From positions 1 to 64,000 of the forward strand of contig JASANG010001404.1 in assembly GCA_030248215.1 (NCBI GenBank): a stretch of DNA of 64,000 bases. Direction: 5' to 3'. The DNA is from Enoplolaimus lenunculus. Its lineage: Eukaryota; Nematoda; Enoplea; Enoplida; Thoracostomopsidae. Below are positions 1 to 12,867 of the stretch, in pieces. The position numbers and the translations under genes are program-made. Every line of letters starts with the position of its first letter. Within the stretch, counting starts at the first letter, position 1. The notes beneath the pieces are model-generated. The model was not told the DNA's origin, did not search any database, and saw only the letters and a program-made list of their open reading frames with translations.

Positions 1-375
1 TGGCAGAAAATTCAAAACATCTTTGAAACGTATATACTTCAATATCCGTTTTCCGATTTTGTTATTTTGATCACTATCCTGTTCCGTTATTCTTTCTATC
101 CGTTTACACCACGCAATGGACATATTTGAAAGCGACCATTTTAACAAACCATATTTAGTGATGTCGTTTCTGCTTCAAACACTACAACTTAATAAACCGG
201 TATACTAAAGCAACATACAAGCTAATAGAATCACCCGAGGAACGAAAAATACATCAACAGGTACAATAGAAAAAACTGTCAAATATACGAATTGCCTAAA
301 ACTTAGGTTTACACAGATGGTTTAGACCGTTTGCCTGGTAGCTTATGTAGTCGCTCTGTAAACCATTTTACAACG

Positions 376-540
376 AGCCCATGTTACTTTTAGGGCCGCC
401 CTCCTGGTTTCTGGTGGGTCTGTAAAAGAGTAAGCGTACATTCTACACTACATTTTTTACTTTGGCTTAGGCTTAGGCTTAGGTTTAGGCTTACACTTAG
501 GAATACGCTTCATCTACTGTTACGGCCCTAACATTGGCCT
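376..540. mobile_element. TTAGGC-family MITE (A2) in the left arm
   Basis: Ends CCCATGTTACTTTTAGGG and CCCTAACATTGGCC flank a core of several tandem TTAGGC words. The mirror copy at 10698-10865 is nearly identical. Confidence 0.75.
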
Positions 541-1020
541 TACAACGTATGTTAGCAATTCAATTGTTGCTGGAAGGTTACAAATTATGCTATACTACCT
601 TATGGTTTTTAATATAACCCTATTTCCTTACAAGTCAACGTTTTTTAATTTACTAAGTATGGCATAAATAATTTTCAAATATTATTTTTTCAACGCTAGA
701 TCACCGAATCGATAGATTTGATTGGATGCAAAAACGAAGTAAACACCTGCATAATGTATTGTGATTGGTCTAAACTTGGTTATACTGCTAATCACCTAAA
801 GACCAATGTCGGCAGTGGTTGACTGGTGGTTCAAGATTTGGGCATTCAGTTAAGCGCCCGTCCCAAATCGGTTACAACGGTAGTTGGACTTTATAAATGG
901 GACAAATTTTTTAGCCACATGTTTGATTTTCAGAAAATTTAACACAGATGAAAATCACAGTGTACAAGCTGGATTTGAATGAAATAGGAATCCGTCCGGA
1001 CTTTTTAACGAAAAGAAATT

Positions 1021-1039
1021 TTCCCCCCCCCCCCCCCCT
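1021..1039. repeat. Poly-C run in left arm
   Basis: A long C homopolymer. The mirrored place in the right arm (about 10195-10250) is ordinary mixed sequence. One of several C or A runs present only in the left arm. Confidence 0.8.
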
Positions 1040-2120
1040 GCTCGCCCCGTTAAGAAACCCATTTTTTAGCAATTCAAATTTGAGCGTGGAATGAACAAGG
1101 GGGTGTCGAGATGCTCAAATGTAGAAAAAATGTTTGCAAAAATCGCAATTCTATCCCCGCAAACACGGTGGGGAGGGTAACCCAAAAAGTACACAAAAAA
1201 AAATGCATGCAAAAGCATGAATTAGGTTCTTCATATCACCTGATAACTGGCTCTGTGGCCAGCTATATTGGCGATATGGCTTACTCGGATGCCGTGGCTA
1301 CGACGTACTATAAACTGCAACAAAAAAATGCAATCCTAAAAATCACATGTTTAAATGCCTCAAGTAAGCATTTACTGGCTTAAGAATATCTCCATCTATA
1401 CTGAATGTCTTAGTCTAAAACAAGCTTAGTAATACTGCTATTTATAGATATTTTTATTGCTTGATCAACAGTTTAAACTTTGGGCAGAGACCGGCTCATA
1501 GCACCAAAAATAATCAAGTATGTGGTTGAAAAGCTTCCGATATTTCAAAATCAATTTCAGTATTTGCGATGATTCTTTTTGCATACATACGTGAAAAAAT
1601 CCTTCTAACTGAAACTTAAAACCTACCGAAAAAACCTAAACATCTTACTTCCCTTTGTAAATGCTTCATATTTTCTTTAAAATTAATAATGCATGTCTTT
1701 TTCAATTCTAATCCTAATATTTCAATCTTCGGCAACCAGACGATCAGACATAACCCCGCCGGAATATTTGATGTCCGTTTTGCCCAAAGAAACAAAAAAC
1801 ATTCCATTTCTGATTTGGTATCTTTGTGAAATCTAAAAATTCACCATTGACAACCTTTTCTGAGGGGTATTTTGCAAAATACCATACGCCTTTCCAAAAC
1901 ATATATCTATATACAAGGCCGGACCAGCCACCACAGTTGCCCCCATTTGTTGGGCCCACACTTGAACCGGCTCCAGAACAAAACTGTTTGAAGTTTTTTG
2001 AAAATGCGTCCGGCTTATCGTTCGTTTTTAATCTCGCAACATTTGGGGCCTCACATTGGAGTTTCGGAAGAGACGCCTCTGTCTGCTCCAGCAGTGAGTT
2101 GCGGTATCCACTTGAATATA

Positions 2121-3295
2121 TATACTCTCTAAAAGCTTAAACTAAAATCTCGATTTAAGCTTTAAGCTAATCCACCGGGATTAAACTAACTGTTTATGAT
2201 TAACTAAACTAAACAGGTAGGTTTATGCTTAAACTCATTTAATTACATATTTTCAGTTTAAGTTAAACTTATTGAAATCTTAGCTATACGAGCACTTGTT
2301 CCTTAATCGAAAAAATATGTTCACTCTAACTCGGTGTTAAACTTAAAAACACAAACGTTAGTTTAAATAAACTTAAAATTCAAGTCTAAGTCTATTTCAT
2401 CGAGCCATCTAAGTTTTACTCTAAACTGATAATTCAACTTTAACACTATAATTTAAGTTTGGTTAATAAAATATATATAATATATAATATATAAACTATA
2501 TATGTATATATATGTATATATAATTTAAAAAAACCGGTTTCAGAACAAATGACAGGTTTTAGATTTAAATGTATGTGAAGTTTTAGAAATCTAAAGATAT
2601 TTTTTATAATCATATATTAAAGTAAATCGTGTATTTTCACTGTTAATTATGATAAATTTACGCAATTTTTTACTACGTTTGTAATATATTGTGGTGCAAG
2701 AGGTAAAAGAGCAGATGTTTGGTAAAAGAAAGCGCTTAACCAAAAAGTACACGTAAAATGTTGAATCGGTGGATTCCGTTTAATGTTTAATTGTTCGCAG
2801 TTCGAAAACTTTATCTTAGTCAAAAGGTAAAAAATGCTGATTATAATATTAGAATAAATACAACCGGCTTGGCTACATAATCGTGACGTCGTGAAATTCA
2901 GCAGCAGTTTAGTCATATCACAAAAATATTAAAACGCTAGCTACTATAAAAGTCTTAAAGTAACTTTATTTAAGTTCAAGCTAATCCAGGATATATATAT
3001 TAACTTTCTAGATTAATTAAGCTAACAGGTAGGATTAAGGTTAAACTCATTTAAAATGTTAACTATTTCAGTTTAGGTTAAACTTAATGGAATCTTTGAC
3101 ACACATAATTTCTGGGTTGGATTTGATCACTTAAAATGAAAAATAACTTTACTTAAACTCGTGTTAAACTTAAAAACATGTTAGTTTAAGTAAAACTTAA
3201 AATTCTAGTTTAGTTAATCTGCCCAGCCATTTAACTTTTGCTTAAACTGATATTCAAGTTTAATTAAGCTATAAATTAAGTTTAAGTTTTTAGAG
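2121..3295. repeat. Pair of about 360-bp TTTAAG-rich direct repeats, left arm
   Basis: Two related AT-rich blocks (about 2121-2480 and 2935-3295), built of TTTAAGT and TTAAAC words and sharing the AACAGGTAGG segment, lie in the same orientation about 450 bp apart. An (AT)n tract follows the first. No open frame was seen between them. Their counterparts in the right arm are at about 8020-8370 and 8815-9150. Confidence 0.6.
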
Positions 3296-4084
3296 CTTAT
3301 GTCAGTGAAATAATTTGACTATTCAAAACCAAAAAGTAATATTACATGAAAATACAGAGGGTCTTTTAGTTTTTAAAAATCAAAAATTCCGGGTTTATTC
3401 TTAAACTCTAAATTTAAAATCAAAACATCCTATTAATCATTTCGAAATGGTATATGTTTATTAAAAAACTATTCTTATAGATGACAGCACAAATGTTGAA
3501 AAAATATCATACAGCTAGATGCAATGATAGAAGTCTTTTGTGCATGTTTGTAACGACTAAAACATACAACGTTATTCGTTTTTAAAAATATTTAACTAAA
3601 AAATAGAGTCAAACATCAAAAAGATCGTTATAGATTTTAGCAGAACATTTCCTGTGGTTTAAATTTCAAAGGGGTCATAATCGATAAGCTAGCTAGTGGA
3701 TTTTATAAAGAAAAAAAAATAATCTCCGTCTGTGAAATAGACTCTATATATGCTCGTCTGAAAATTATTTTGCATACCGCCGTAGAATATATGAGCTGTC
3801 TACCGGCTACAACAGCATAACGAGTTTTATGCAAATATACTTAATACAATAAAATACCTTTTTTTAGTCTTTTACATTTAAACCAATTACGGTACTGTAG
3901 TCCGTGTAAATATCAGTGGCGGAATATATTCATTTATAAACTAGAACTATAGCAAGCTTAGAATTTTGATAGATGAATTTTTTGTTAGTGGTTAGAATTC
4001 CGCTTAGGTTTAGGTGAAACCATAAGACCCATTGTTACAATTAAGACCAGAACTAACCCCATTAGCTTGTTAGGAGTAGAAATC

Positions 4085-4106
4085 TTAGTATAGTGTCCCC
4101 CCCCAG

Positions 4107-4130
<24 letters not shown>
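4085..4130. repeat. C run plus about 30-base poly-A in left arm
   Basis: A C run followed directly by a long A run. The mirrored right-arm segment (about 7200-7260) instead carries an intact end of the TTAGGC MITE family, so the homopolymers replace real sequence. Confidence 0.7.
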
Positions 4131-4137
<7 letters not shown>

Positions 4138-4911
4138 CAAATTCCCCGGAAATCTAATTGGGAAATTGTCCCCTTCAAAATTGCCAGTCTCCCCCAAAAG
4201 TTACTGTATTTGAGTTTTCTACTCCCTGCCTTTAGAACAACAGTACCCCCCCGAAATCTGCAGTTTAAAACTACCGACCGGTGTGCAGGTACATCCTCGG
4301 CAATGTTAGTTTTGCATTCCCCCATACCGCTGCGTATAATTAATTATTGATGCAATTGCGATATGTAGTGTGTTTAAAGCGCCCATCCATGTACCCCCCA
4401 GTCCCCCAATCGTATTTCTGCGTGACTGCAATCGAGTACAGGGACAGTTTTCAGAGGCGGATCGAAAAATTTTTGACGGTTTTTCTGTGTGTACTATATT
4501 ATGAAAAACCAAAAAAATTGTAAGGTAGGGAGGGAACCTACTAATTTATCACGAAAAAAATTTTCGGAGGGAAACCTCGTAAGGAGGGGGAATGCCCTTA
4601 ATCCACCTTAACACGAAAAAATTGCTCTGACGGGCGCATGTTCGCCTAGGTGAGTTTAAAAAAATAAAAAAAAAAATAAAAAAAAAAATTTTAAAATGTT
4701 AAACGTGAGAACGCTTAGAAATAAATTTTGATTCTACCGTTAAACAAACTGTTTTTTTCTCACATTCCGGGGCGCAACCTAGTGTGATTCAAAAATTCTT
4801 TGACGGTGATACAACTACCAACTTATCACTTTTTCTTTTATCAGAACGCAAATAATAGGGGTTCGTTCGGCAACTTTAAATGATATAAACATTAACTTTA
4901 ACTACAGTGTT

Positions 4912-4943
<32 letters not shown>
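4912..4943. repeat. Poly-C run of about 30 bases in left arm
   Basis: The longest C homopolymer in the window. There is no counterpart at the mirrored position near 6150-6180. Confidence 0.85.
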
Positions 4944-5509
4944 TGGGATCCAACAAAAAAAAAAAAGATGTACGATCACATTTTTACTGTGAACGTACCG
5001 TACAGGGACACAAGTTAACTTTACCAAATACACATTGAGAATACGAGCATAGACTCAAAACTGATTCAATACCAATAAATACCGCATGAGCAAAAATGCC
5101 GTTAAGCTGTTACGTAAACTTAATGAAAAACTGAATAAATAAACATAGGGGGGTTTGGATTAGTATAATGAAGACAGCTGAAATATTTTGAAAAATCGCA
5201 AAAAAATGGTCATATATTAGTATAACTACTCCCTTGTCGGGATGAAAAATTGTATTTTCAACTTCATAAAACTTGATCGTTAGATTTCCAACTGAAAAAT
5301 TACCTCCATTCTTGAAGTGAAATTTTTAAAAAGTGTTTGCAGAAAACTAACCGGCGGTTGTAAGTTTTTTTTTTTGGTAAATACATAGCTACAGTAACTT
5401 TAATGATATATTAGTTTTACCAAAATTGGTTAAACAAACTACTATCGCTTAAAGACGCCTTGCGATCCCCACTAACTTCTACAGGTGTTCAAATGTGACA
5501 GTTTGCAAA

Positions 5510-5560
5510 AAAATATATATATATGCATATATATATATATATATATATATGCTAAATATG
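5510..5560. repeat. (AT)n tract at the palindrome centre
   Basis: An alternating AT tract with two GC interruptions forms the fold point. Sequence on both sides (the CAAATGTGACA segment and its complement) pairs immediately outside it. Confidence 0.85.
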
Positions 5561-6304
5561 GTATATTTATTTTTTTGCAATGTCACATTTGAACACTGTA
5601 AAGTTAGTCAACTGTAACAAACAGCGTCGTCTTTAAGCGATAGTAGTGATTGTTTAACCAATTTTGGTAAAACTAATATATCATTAAAGTTACCCGTATT
5701 AGCTATGTATTTACCAAACTTTTAAAACTTACAACCTTCTACCGCCGGTTGCATACGCGAACGTAGTTATGATTTCACTTCAAGAATGGAGGTAACTTTT
5801 AGTTGAAAATTGTTAACGATCAAGTTTATGGAGTGAAAATACAATTTTCATCCCGACAAGGGAGTAGGTTTATTCTAATATATGACAAGTATTTTTTTGC
5901 CATTTTTCGAAATATTTCAGCTGTCTTCGTATACTAATCCAAACCCCCTTATGCTTGCTTCTCGGTTACCGTTAAATTTAGCTAACAGGCTAACGGGTTT
6001 TTTTATATCTCAGTGTACAGTATTTATTGGTATTGAATCAGTTTGAGTCTATGCTCGTATTCTCAAATGTGTACAGCACGTATCACCAGTTGGTTATTGG
6101 TAAAGTGTAACTTGTGTCATACATGTAGTTCACAGTAAACATCATAGCACGTTTTGTTTGACCAAACGCTGTCAGAACCTGAATAATCTGTTGCGTTAAA
6201 TTTCAAACGAACCATTTGTTGCCGTTCGATAAAAGTACAGATAAAAACATCGACATTCTCAACTGTGTGTATCACCTATTGCAAGTTAGTAAATAGCGCT
6301 TCCA

Positions 6305-6990
6305 CCAATGTGTAGAACAGGGTTGTAACAGTAGAATAGAATTTATTTCTAAGCCTTAGCGTAAGCCTAAGCGTAAGAATGAGCTTACATTTCAGCCTAA
6401 GTAAAAAATAGTTTAAAGCTGTCACTAGCGGATCTCAAAGAGGGCGGGGGGCGTACGCCCCCCGTGACAATTTTTTCGTGTTAAAATGGTAACGTCCCTA
6501 CCTTACAATTTTTCCCCTCCGAAAATTTTTTGGTGATAAAATGGTAAGGTCCCTCCCTACCTTACAATTTTTACCCTCCGAAAATTTTTTGGTGATAAAA
6601 AATGGTAAGGTCCCTCCCTACCTTACAATTTTTGCCCTCCGAAAATTTTTTGGCTGATAAAATGGTAAGGTCCCTCCCTACCTTACAATTTTTACCCTCC
6701 GAAAATTTTTTGGTGATAAAATGGTAAGGTTGCTCCCTACCTTACAATTTTTGCCCTCCGAAAATTTTTTGGTGATAAAATGGTAAGGTCCCTCCCTACC
6801 TTACAATTTTTCCCCCCTCCGAAAATTTTTTGGTGATAAAATGGTAAGGTCCCTCCCTACCTTACAATTTTTGCGTTTCATAACATGTGACACCCCGCCC
6901 GCCCGTCAAAAATTTTTGGATCCGCCTCTGAAAACTGTATCTTACTCAATTGCAGTCACGCAGAAATACATTCTGCCACTGATTTTTACA
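6305..6990. mobile_element. TTAGGC-family MITE interrupted by an hAT-like GCGGATC element
   Basis: The outer pieces (6305-6425 and about 6940-6990) are the two halves of a TTAGGC-family MITE. Between them sits an element with CACTAGCGGATC and GATCCGCCTCTG ends, flanked by 8-bp duplications AAAGCTGT and AAAACTGT, as expected for hAT. Its interior carries about six tandem copies of a unit of about 60 bp containing CTCCCTACCTTACAATTTTT. A degraded mirror copy lies at about 4360-4730. Confidence 0.7.
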
Positions 6991-7228
6991 TGGATCAGCG
7001 CTTTAAACACTCTACATATCGCAATTGCATAGATAAAATTATACGCAGCGGTATTGCAGAATGCAAAACTAACATTGCCAAGTATTACCTGCACACCGGT
7101 CGCTAGTTTTAAACTGCAGAACTCATATAAATACTGTTGTTCTAAAGACATTTAGTAGAAAACTAAAATATACGAACTTTTCTTTTAGACTGGCAACGTT
7201 GAACAAGAGAATTTCCCGATCACATTTC

Positions 7229-7445
7229 CGGCCAATGTAAAGAACAGGGGCGGAACAGTATTATAAGCATATTACTAAGCCTAAGCTTAAGCTTAAACCT
7301 AAACGTAAGTGTAAGAATGAGGCATATTCCTACGCCTAAACCTAAGCCTAAGTCTAAGCCAAGCAAAAAATTAATCTAAACCTTAAGCTTGCTTCGTTCT
7401 AGTCTTACAGAAAAACGTTCCGCCACTGATCTTTACATGGACTAC
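7229..7445. mobile_element. TTAGGC-family MITE (A1) in the right arm
   Basis: Starts with GGCCAATGTAAAGAACAG and ends with the complement of the family's other terminus (CCACTGATCTTTACATGG). The core is a string of CCTAAG words. It matches the family consensus well, whereas its left-arm mirror (about 3905-4110) is heavily corrupted. Confidence 0.8.
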
Positions 7446-8019
7446 GTTCCCTAACGGGTTTAAATGTAAAAGACTAAAAAAGGTCTCATTGTTTTAAGGA
7501 AATGTGCATAAAACCCGTATGCTGTTGTAAGCCAGTAGACAGCTCAGAATTCTACGGCGGGGTGCAAAACAATTTTCGGACGAGCATATATAGAGTCTAC
7601 TTCACAAGCGGAGATAAAATTTGTTTCTAGAAATCGCTGGCCTTTGGGTGGGCCCCCTTTGAAACTTAAACCACAGAAATGTCTACTAAAACATATAACG
7701 ATCTTGGGGATGTTAGACTCTATTTTTAGTTGATGTTTCTAAAAACGAATAAGTTGTGTTTTAAGTCGTTACAGACATGCACAAAAGACTTGTTTGATTG
7801 CATGTAGCTGTATAGTGTTTTTTCAACATTTGTGCTGTCATCTATAAGAATAGTTTTTTTAAACATATACCATTTCAAAATGATTAATAGGATGTTTTGA
7901 TTTTAAATTTAGAGTTTAAGAATAAACCCGGAATTTTGATTTTTAAAAACTAAAGACCCTCTGTATTTTCATGTAATATTACTTTTTGGTAATAGTCAAA
8001 TTGTTTCACTGACATACGC

Positions 8020-9150
8020 TCTAAAAACTTAAACTTAATTTATAGCTTAATTAAACTTGAATATCAGTTTAAGCAAAACTTAAATGGCTGGGCAGACTAA
8101 CTAAACTAGAATTTTAAGTTTTACTTAAACTAACGTGTTTTTAAGTTTAACACGAGTTTAAGTAAAGTTATTTTTAGTTTAAGTAATAAATGCAACCCAG
8201 AAATTATGTGTGTCAAAGAGTTCATTAAGTTTAACCTAAACTGAAATAGGTAACATTTTAAATGAGTTTAAGCGTAATCCTACCTGTTAGCTTAATTAAT
8301 CTAGAAAGTTAATATAATCTGCTGGATTAGCTTGAACTTAAATCAAGTTAGTTTAAGCTTTTAGAGTGTAGCTAGCGTTTTAATATTTTTGTGATATGAC
8401 TAAACTGCTGCTCAAGCCACGACGTCACGATTATGTACCCAAGCCGGTTGCATTTATTCTAATATTATAATCAGCATTTTTTACCTTTTGACTAAGATAA
8501 AGTTTTCGAACTGCGAACAATTAAACATAAACGGAATCACAGTTCAAGCGTTTACGTGTCTATTTGGGTAAGCGCTTTCTTTTACCAAACATCTGCTCTT
8601 TTACCTCTTGCACCACAATATATTACAAACGTAGTAAAAAATGCGTAAATTTATCATAATTAACAGTGAAAATACACGATTTACTTTAATATATGATTTC
8701 TAAAATATCTTTAGATTTCTAAAACCACGTGCATTTAAATCTAAAACCTGTCATTTGTTCTGAAACGGTTTTAAATTATATATACATATATATACATATA
8801 TATAATATATTATATATTATATATATTTTTTCTAACCAAACTTAAATTATAGTGTAAAGTTGAATATCAGTTTAAGTAAAACTTAAATGGCTCGATGGAC
8901 TAACTAAACTAGAATTTTAAGTTTTATTTAAACTAACGTGTTTTTAAGTTTAACACGAGTTCAAGTAAACATATTTTTCGATTAAGGAACAAGTGCTGCC
9001 GTATATCTAAGAGTTCAATAAGTTTAGCTTAAACTGAAAATATGTAATTAAATGAGTTTAAGCATAAACCTACCTGTTAGTTTAGTTAATCTAAACAGTT
9101 AGTTTAATGCCGGTGGATTAGCTTAAGCTTAAATCGAGTTTAGTTTAAGC
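8020..9150. repeat. Mirror copies of the TTTAAG-rich direct repeats, right arm
   Basis: Reverse-complement counterpart of the repeat pair in the left arm. It has fewer duplicated or missing bases, so it looks like the cleaner version of the same sequence. Confidence 0.6.
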
Positions 9151-10697
9151 TTTTAGAGAGTATATATATTCAGGTGGATACCACAACTCACTGCTGGAGC
9201 AGACAGAGGGCTCTTCCCAAACTCCAATGTGAGGCCCCAAATGTTGCGAGTAAAACGAACGATAAGCCAGACGCATTTCAAAACTTCGACGGTTTTGTTT
9301 CAACCGGTTAGAGTGTGGGCCCAACAAATAGGGTGCAACTGTGGTGGCTGGTCCGGCCTTGTATATAGATATATGTTTTGGAAAGGCGTATGGTATTTTG
9401 CAAAATACCCTCGGGATACTTGTCAATGGTGAATTTTTAATTTCACAAATTTACCAATCAGAAATTGAATGTTTTTTGTTTCTTTGGGCAAAACGAACAT
9501 CAAATATCCGGCGGTATGTCTGATCGTCTGGTTGCCGAAGATTGAAATATTAGGATTAGAATTGAAAAAGACATGCATTATTAATTTAAAGAAAATATGA
9601 ACATTTACTAAGGGAAGTAAGATGTTTAGTTTTTCGTAGGTTTAGTGTAGGTTAAAGGATTTTTCACGTATCTATGCGAAAAGAATCATCGCAAATACTG
9701 AAATTGATTTGAAATATCGGAAACTTTTCAACCACATACTTGATTATTTTTGGTGCTATGAGCCGGTCTGTGCCAAAGTTTAAACTGTTAACAAGGCAAT
9801 AAAAATATCTATAAATAGCGGTATTACTAAGCTTGTTTTAGACTAAGACATTCAGTATAGATAGAGACATTCTTAAGCCAGTAAATGCTTAGTTGAGGCA
9901 TTTAAACATGTGATTTTTAGGGTTGCATTTTTTGTTGCAGTTTATAGTACGTCGTAGCCACGGCACCAATTAAGCCATATCGCCAATATAGCTGGCCACA
10001 GAGCCAGTTATCAGGTGATATGAAGAACCTAATGCTGGTATTGCATGCCTAATTTTTTGTGTCTTTTTGGGTTACCCTCCCAGCCAGTGTTTGCCCAAAT
10101 AGAATTGGATTTTGCAAAATTTTTTTGTATATTTGAGCATCTCAACATCCCCTTGTCATTCCACGCTCAAATTTGAATTGCTAAAAAATGGTATTTTTAA
10201 GGTAACAAGAACCCCCCTTGATACCCCAAAATTTTTTTGGTTAAAAAGTCAGACAAATTATATACCATTCAATGCAGCTTGTACATCTGAGTTCATCTGT
10301 GTTAAATTTTCTGAAATCAAACGTCTGGCTAACGAGTTATTCCCATTTACTGATTCGGTGCGTTGTAACCGATTTGGGACGGGCGCTTAACTGAATGCCC
10401 AAATCTTGAACCACCAGTCAACCACTGCCGACATTGGTCTTTAGGTGATTAGCAGTATAACCAAGTTTAGACCAATCACAATACATTGAGCAGGTGTTTA
10501 CTTCGTTTTTGCATCCAATCAAATCTATCGATTCGGTGATCTAGCGTTGAAAAAATAACATTTGAAAATTATTTATGCCATACTTAGTAAATTAAAAAAC
10601 GTTGACTTGTAAGGAAATAGGGTTATATTAAAAACCATAAGGTAGTATAGCATAATTTGTAACCTTCCAGCAACAATTGAATTGCTAGCATACGTTG

Positions 10698-10865
10698 TAA
10701 GGCCAATGTTAGGGCCGTAACAGTAGATGAAGCGTATTCCTAAGTGTAAGCCTAAACCTAAGCCTAAGCCTAAGCCAAAGTAAAAAATGTAGTCTAGAAT
10801 GTACGCCTACTCTTTTACAGACCCACCAGAAACCAGGAGGGCGGCCCTAAAAGTAACATGGGCTC
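10698..10865. mobile_element. TTAGGC-family MITE (A2) in the right arm
   Basis: Mirror of the copy in the outer left arm: GGCCAATGTTAGGGCCGTAA at one end, repeated CCTAAG words, and the complement of the ACTTTTAGGG end. Confidence 0.75.
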
Positions 10866-11109
10866 GTTGTAAAATGGTTTACAGAGCGACTACATAAGCT
10901 ACCAGGCAAACGGTCTAAACCATCTGTGTAAACCTAAGTTTTAGGCAATTCGTATATTTGACAGTTTTTTCTATTGTACCTGTTGATGTATTTTTCGTTC
11001 CTCGGGTGATTCTATTAGCTTGTATGTTGCTTTAGTATACCGGTTTATTAAGTTGTAGTGTTTGAAGCAGAAACGACATCACTAAATATGGTTTGTTAAA
11101 ATGGTCGCT

Positions 11110-11505
11110 TTCAAATATGTCCATTGCGTGGTGTAAACGGATAGAAAGAATAACGGAAAAGGATAGTGATCAAAATAACAAAATCGGAAAACGGATATTG
11201 AAGTATATACGTTTCAAAGATGTTCTAATTTTCTGCCAACACAATTGACACGTGCAAATATTCGCTTGATTTTCTAAAATTTTAGAGTAAAAATAGTGGA
11301 TGCACCAAAAATTTATTAAGAATTTGGATGAATTTCGTAATTATTATTTCATATGGATCAATTGCAGCATATCTTAATGAAAAACTGTGTGATATACACG
11401 TGATTTATAACTCATCTCGAGCGAAAAATAGCGGAAATGTTGGGTTTCCTATAACGAAAACGGAAACGGTCACCGATTTTTACCGGAAACAAAAACGGAT
11501 ATCCG
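11110..11505. mobile_element. hAT-like MITE, CGGAAACGG family, straddling the palindrome edge
   Basis: Related to the copies at 24418, 30605 and 43828: the same order of GGATATTGAAGTATATA, TTTCAAAGAT, CAACACAATTG and a final run of AACGGAAACGG words. The palindrome boundary falls inside it, so the left arm presumably starts within a second, mirrored copy. Confidence 0.7.
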
Positions 11506-11509
11506 AAGT

Positions 11510-12258
11510 AGCACTAATAGCAAAGTAAATACTTAGCGAAAATAAGGAGCAACTATAATTTTGTGATCTCTGGGTGGCAGAAAACTAATCCTAAATCCTG
11601 TCTTCGCTCCACGCGCAACAACTGATTAGCATCTGTGCAACTCCTAAAAGCCAGTGAAATTTTGACCGTGTCATATTAAATAGTAGGAAAAAATTGTCAC
11701 ATACAAAATATCCCACGAGATTTCAGCTGTACACGCTTCGTCTTGGTGATAATTTTGAAACACGTGATCATGACTGAATAAATATTTCCACGTTCGCGCT
11801 GGCTTTTCCCTTGGCTTTTATGCGCGGTCATATGGTAGCTAACCACATTTTGGCGCGTTGCTATTTTACCAGTTTAACTCTCTACGGGTTCCTGATTGCA
11901 CACGACAGTATAGTTCGCGCACGTTGATAATATTGAGTTGCGATTGCTGAGAACATTTTATATATTTGATAAATTTTTAAGCCTAATTCGGCTTTAAAGC
12001 TCACAATTTGCTTTACCGTGTCGTGTTTCGCAACATTTGACGTTCGTTGCTAAATAAATTTCTTCCGCGAGCAAGAAGTCTGTAATATTTGTTAGAGGGC
12101 GCGTAAAAATTGACCCAGTTTGATTTTGATGAGGTCAAAACGGCTGTAAATCCCGTTTGTCGATCTGGGATTGTTTGGAGTAAGGCTTGATGACCCAGCG
12201 AACACGTCCATTGGCACTCATGTAAGCCGCTCATGAGACCTTTCGCTTAACGTTAAAC
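11510..12258. other. No gene recognised
   Basis: AT-rich sequence with only short open frames of unremarkable composition. No convincing splice-flanked exon and no recognised repeat were seen. Confidence 0.5.
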
Positions 12259-12261
12259 CTT

Positions 12262-12482
12262 GGGCCGTATTCTCAAGTGTGTGTACCACCTATCACCAGT
12301 TGGTGATAGGTCATGTAACTTTCGAAGCACTGAATGTTTAGTCTCAAATTTCAGCACCTTTGTCGCATATTTGTTTTACTCATGTAGTTACTTTTGAGTT
12401 CAACAACTGCAATAGTTAGTGAGTTTGAAACCTATTACTAAATGATGATAGTTGCTATACACATTTGAAAATATGAACCCTT
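12262..12482. mobile_element. MITE with GGCCGTATTCTCAA end
   Basis: Shares GTATTCTCAAGTGTG, ACCTATCACCAGTTGGTGA and TAACTTTCGAA with a copy in a GCC1 intron (38921-39370) and with a fragment at 52227. Related words also occur near the palindrome centre (about 5030 and 6060). Confidence 0.6.
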
Positions 12483-12599
12483 ATGTTCATCTATAAAATC
12501 GTTTTGGACGTCAGAAAACAATTTCAGAACTTGAGCTCGCCTATGACCATATCGTTCTGGAGTTTGAAAAAATAAATGCAACATACATGCGGGCCCTTA

Positions 12600-12684
12600 G
12601 CCAAGGAAGGGCCAGGGGGGCCCAGCCCCCTACTAGAAAATTTTTAGCTCCCCCCTACCAATGTTGGCTGGCTACGGGCCTGCA
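12600..12684. mobile_element. Short hAT-like MITE, GGGCCCGTAGCC family
   Basis: Ends GGGCCCTTAGCC and GGCTACGGGCCTG are inverted repeats around CTAGAAAATTTTTAGC. Flanks CATACATG and CAGACATG resemble an 8-bp duplication. Confidence 0.6.
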
Positions 12685-12867
12685 GACATGTGTTGCGAAT
12701 TCGGCTGTTTTTGTTATATGTCACTAAAAGCGACACAAAATAGCTATAACAATTCTCAAATTACGTATCGCAAGCGGTTCAACTTCACTACAACAGACAG
12801 GTATATCACCAAGCATTCCAAACTCAAATCAATGCTTATAGCTTCGTGCGATGCGTTTCCATATTTC

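Larger units (their letters stand above)
1..11238. repeat. Giant imperfect palindrome, two arms of about 5.6 kb
   Basis: The first bases of the window reappear reverse-complemented at about 11100-11238, and the match continues inward to a fold point in an (AT)n tract near 5540. Identity is very high in the outer 500 bp (only a few differences over 400 bp by eye) and drops to roughly 85-90% with many indels near the centre. Mobile elements sit at mirrored positions in both arms, so the inversion postdates them. The left arm may run on before the window starts. The right arm ends inside a CGGAAACGG-type MITE copy that continues to about 11505. No gene was recognised in either arm: the short open frames are not conserved between them. 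It could be a real foldback or inverted duplication, or a read or assembly chimera. Confidence 0.9.

Noticed and set aside
2121-3295. Direct repeat pair as the long terminal repeats of an element
   Set aside because: The gap is only about 450 bp with no coding sequence or typical end motifs. Left as an unclassified repeat.
9145-9523. Overlapping open frames in the right palindrome arm as a conserved gene
   Set aside because: The frames shift between the two arms and the composition is repeat-like. No domain was seen.
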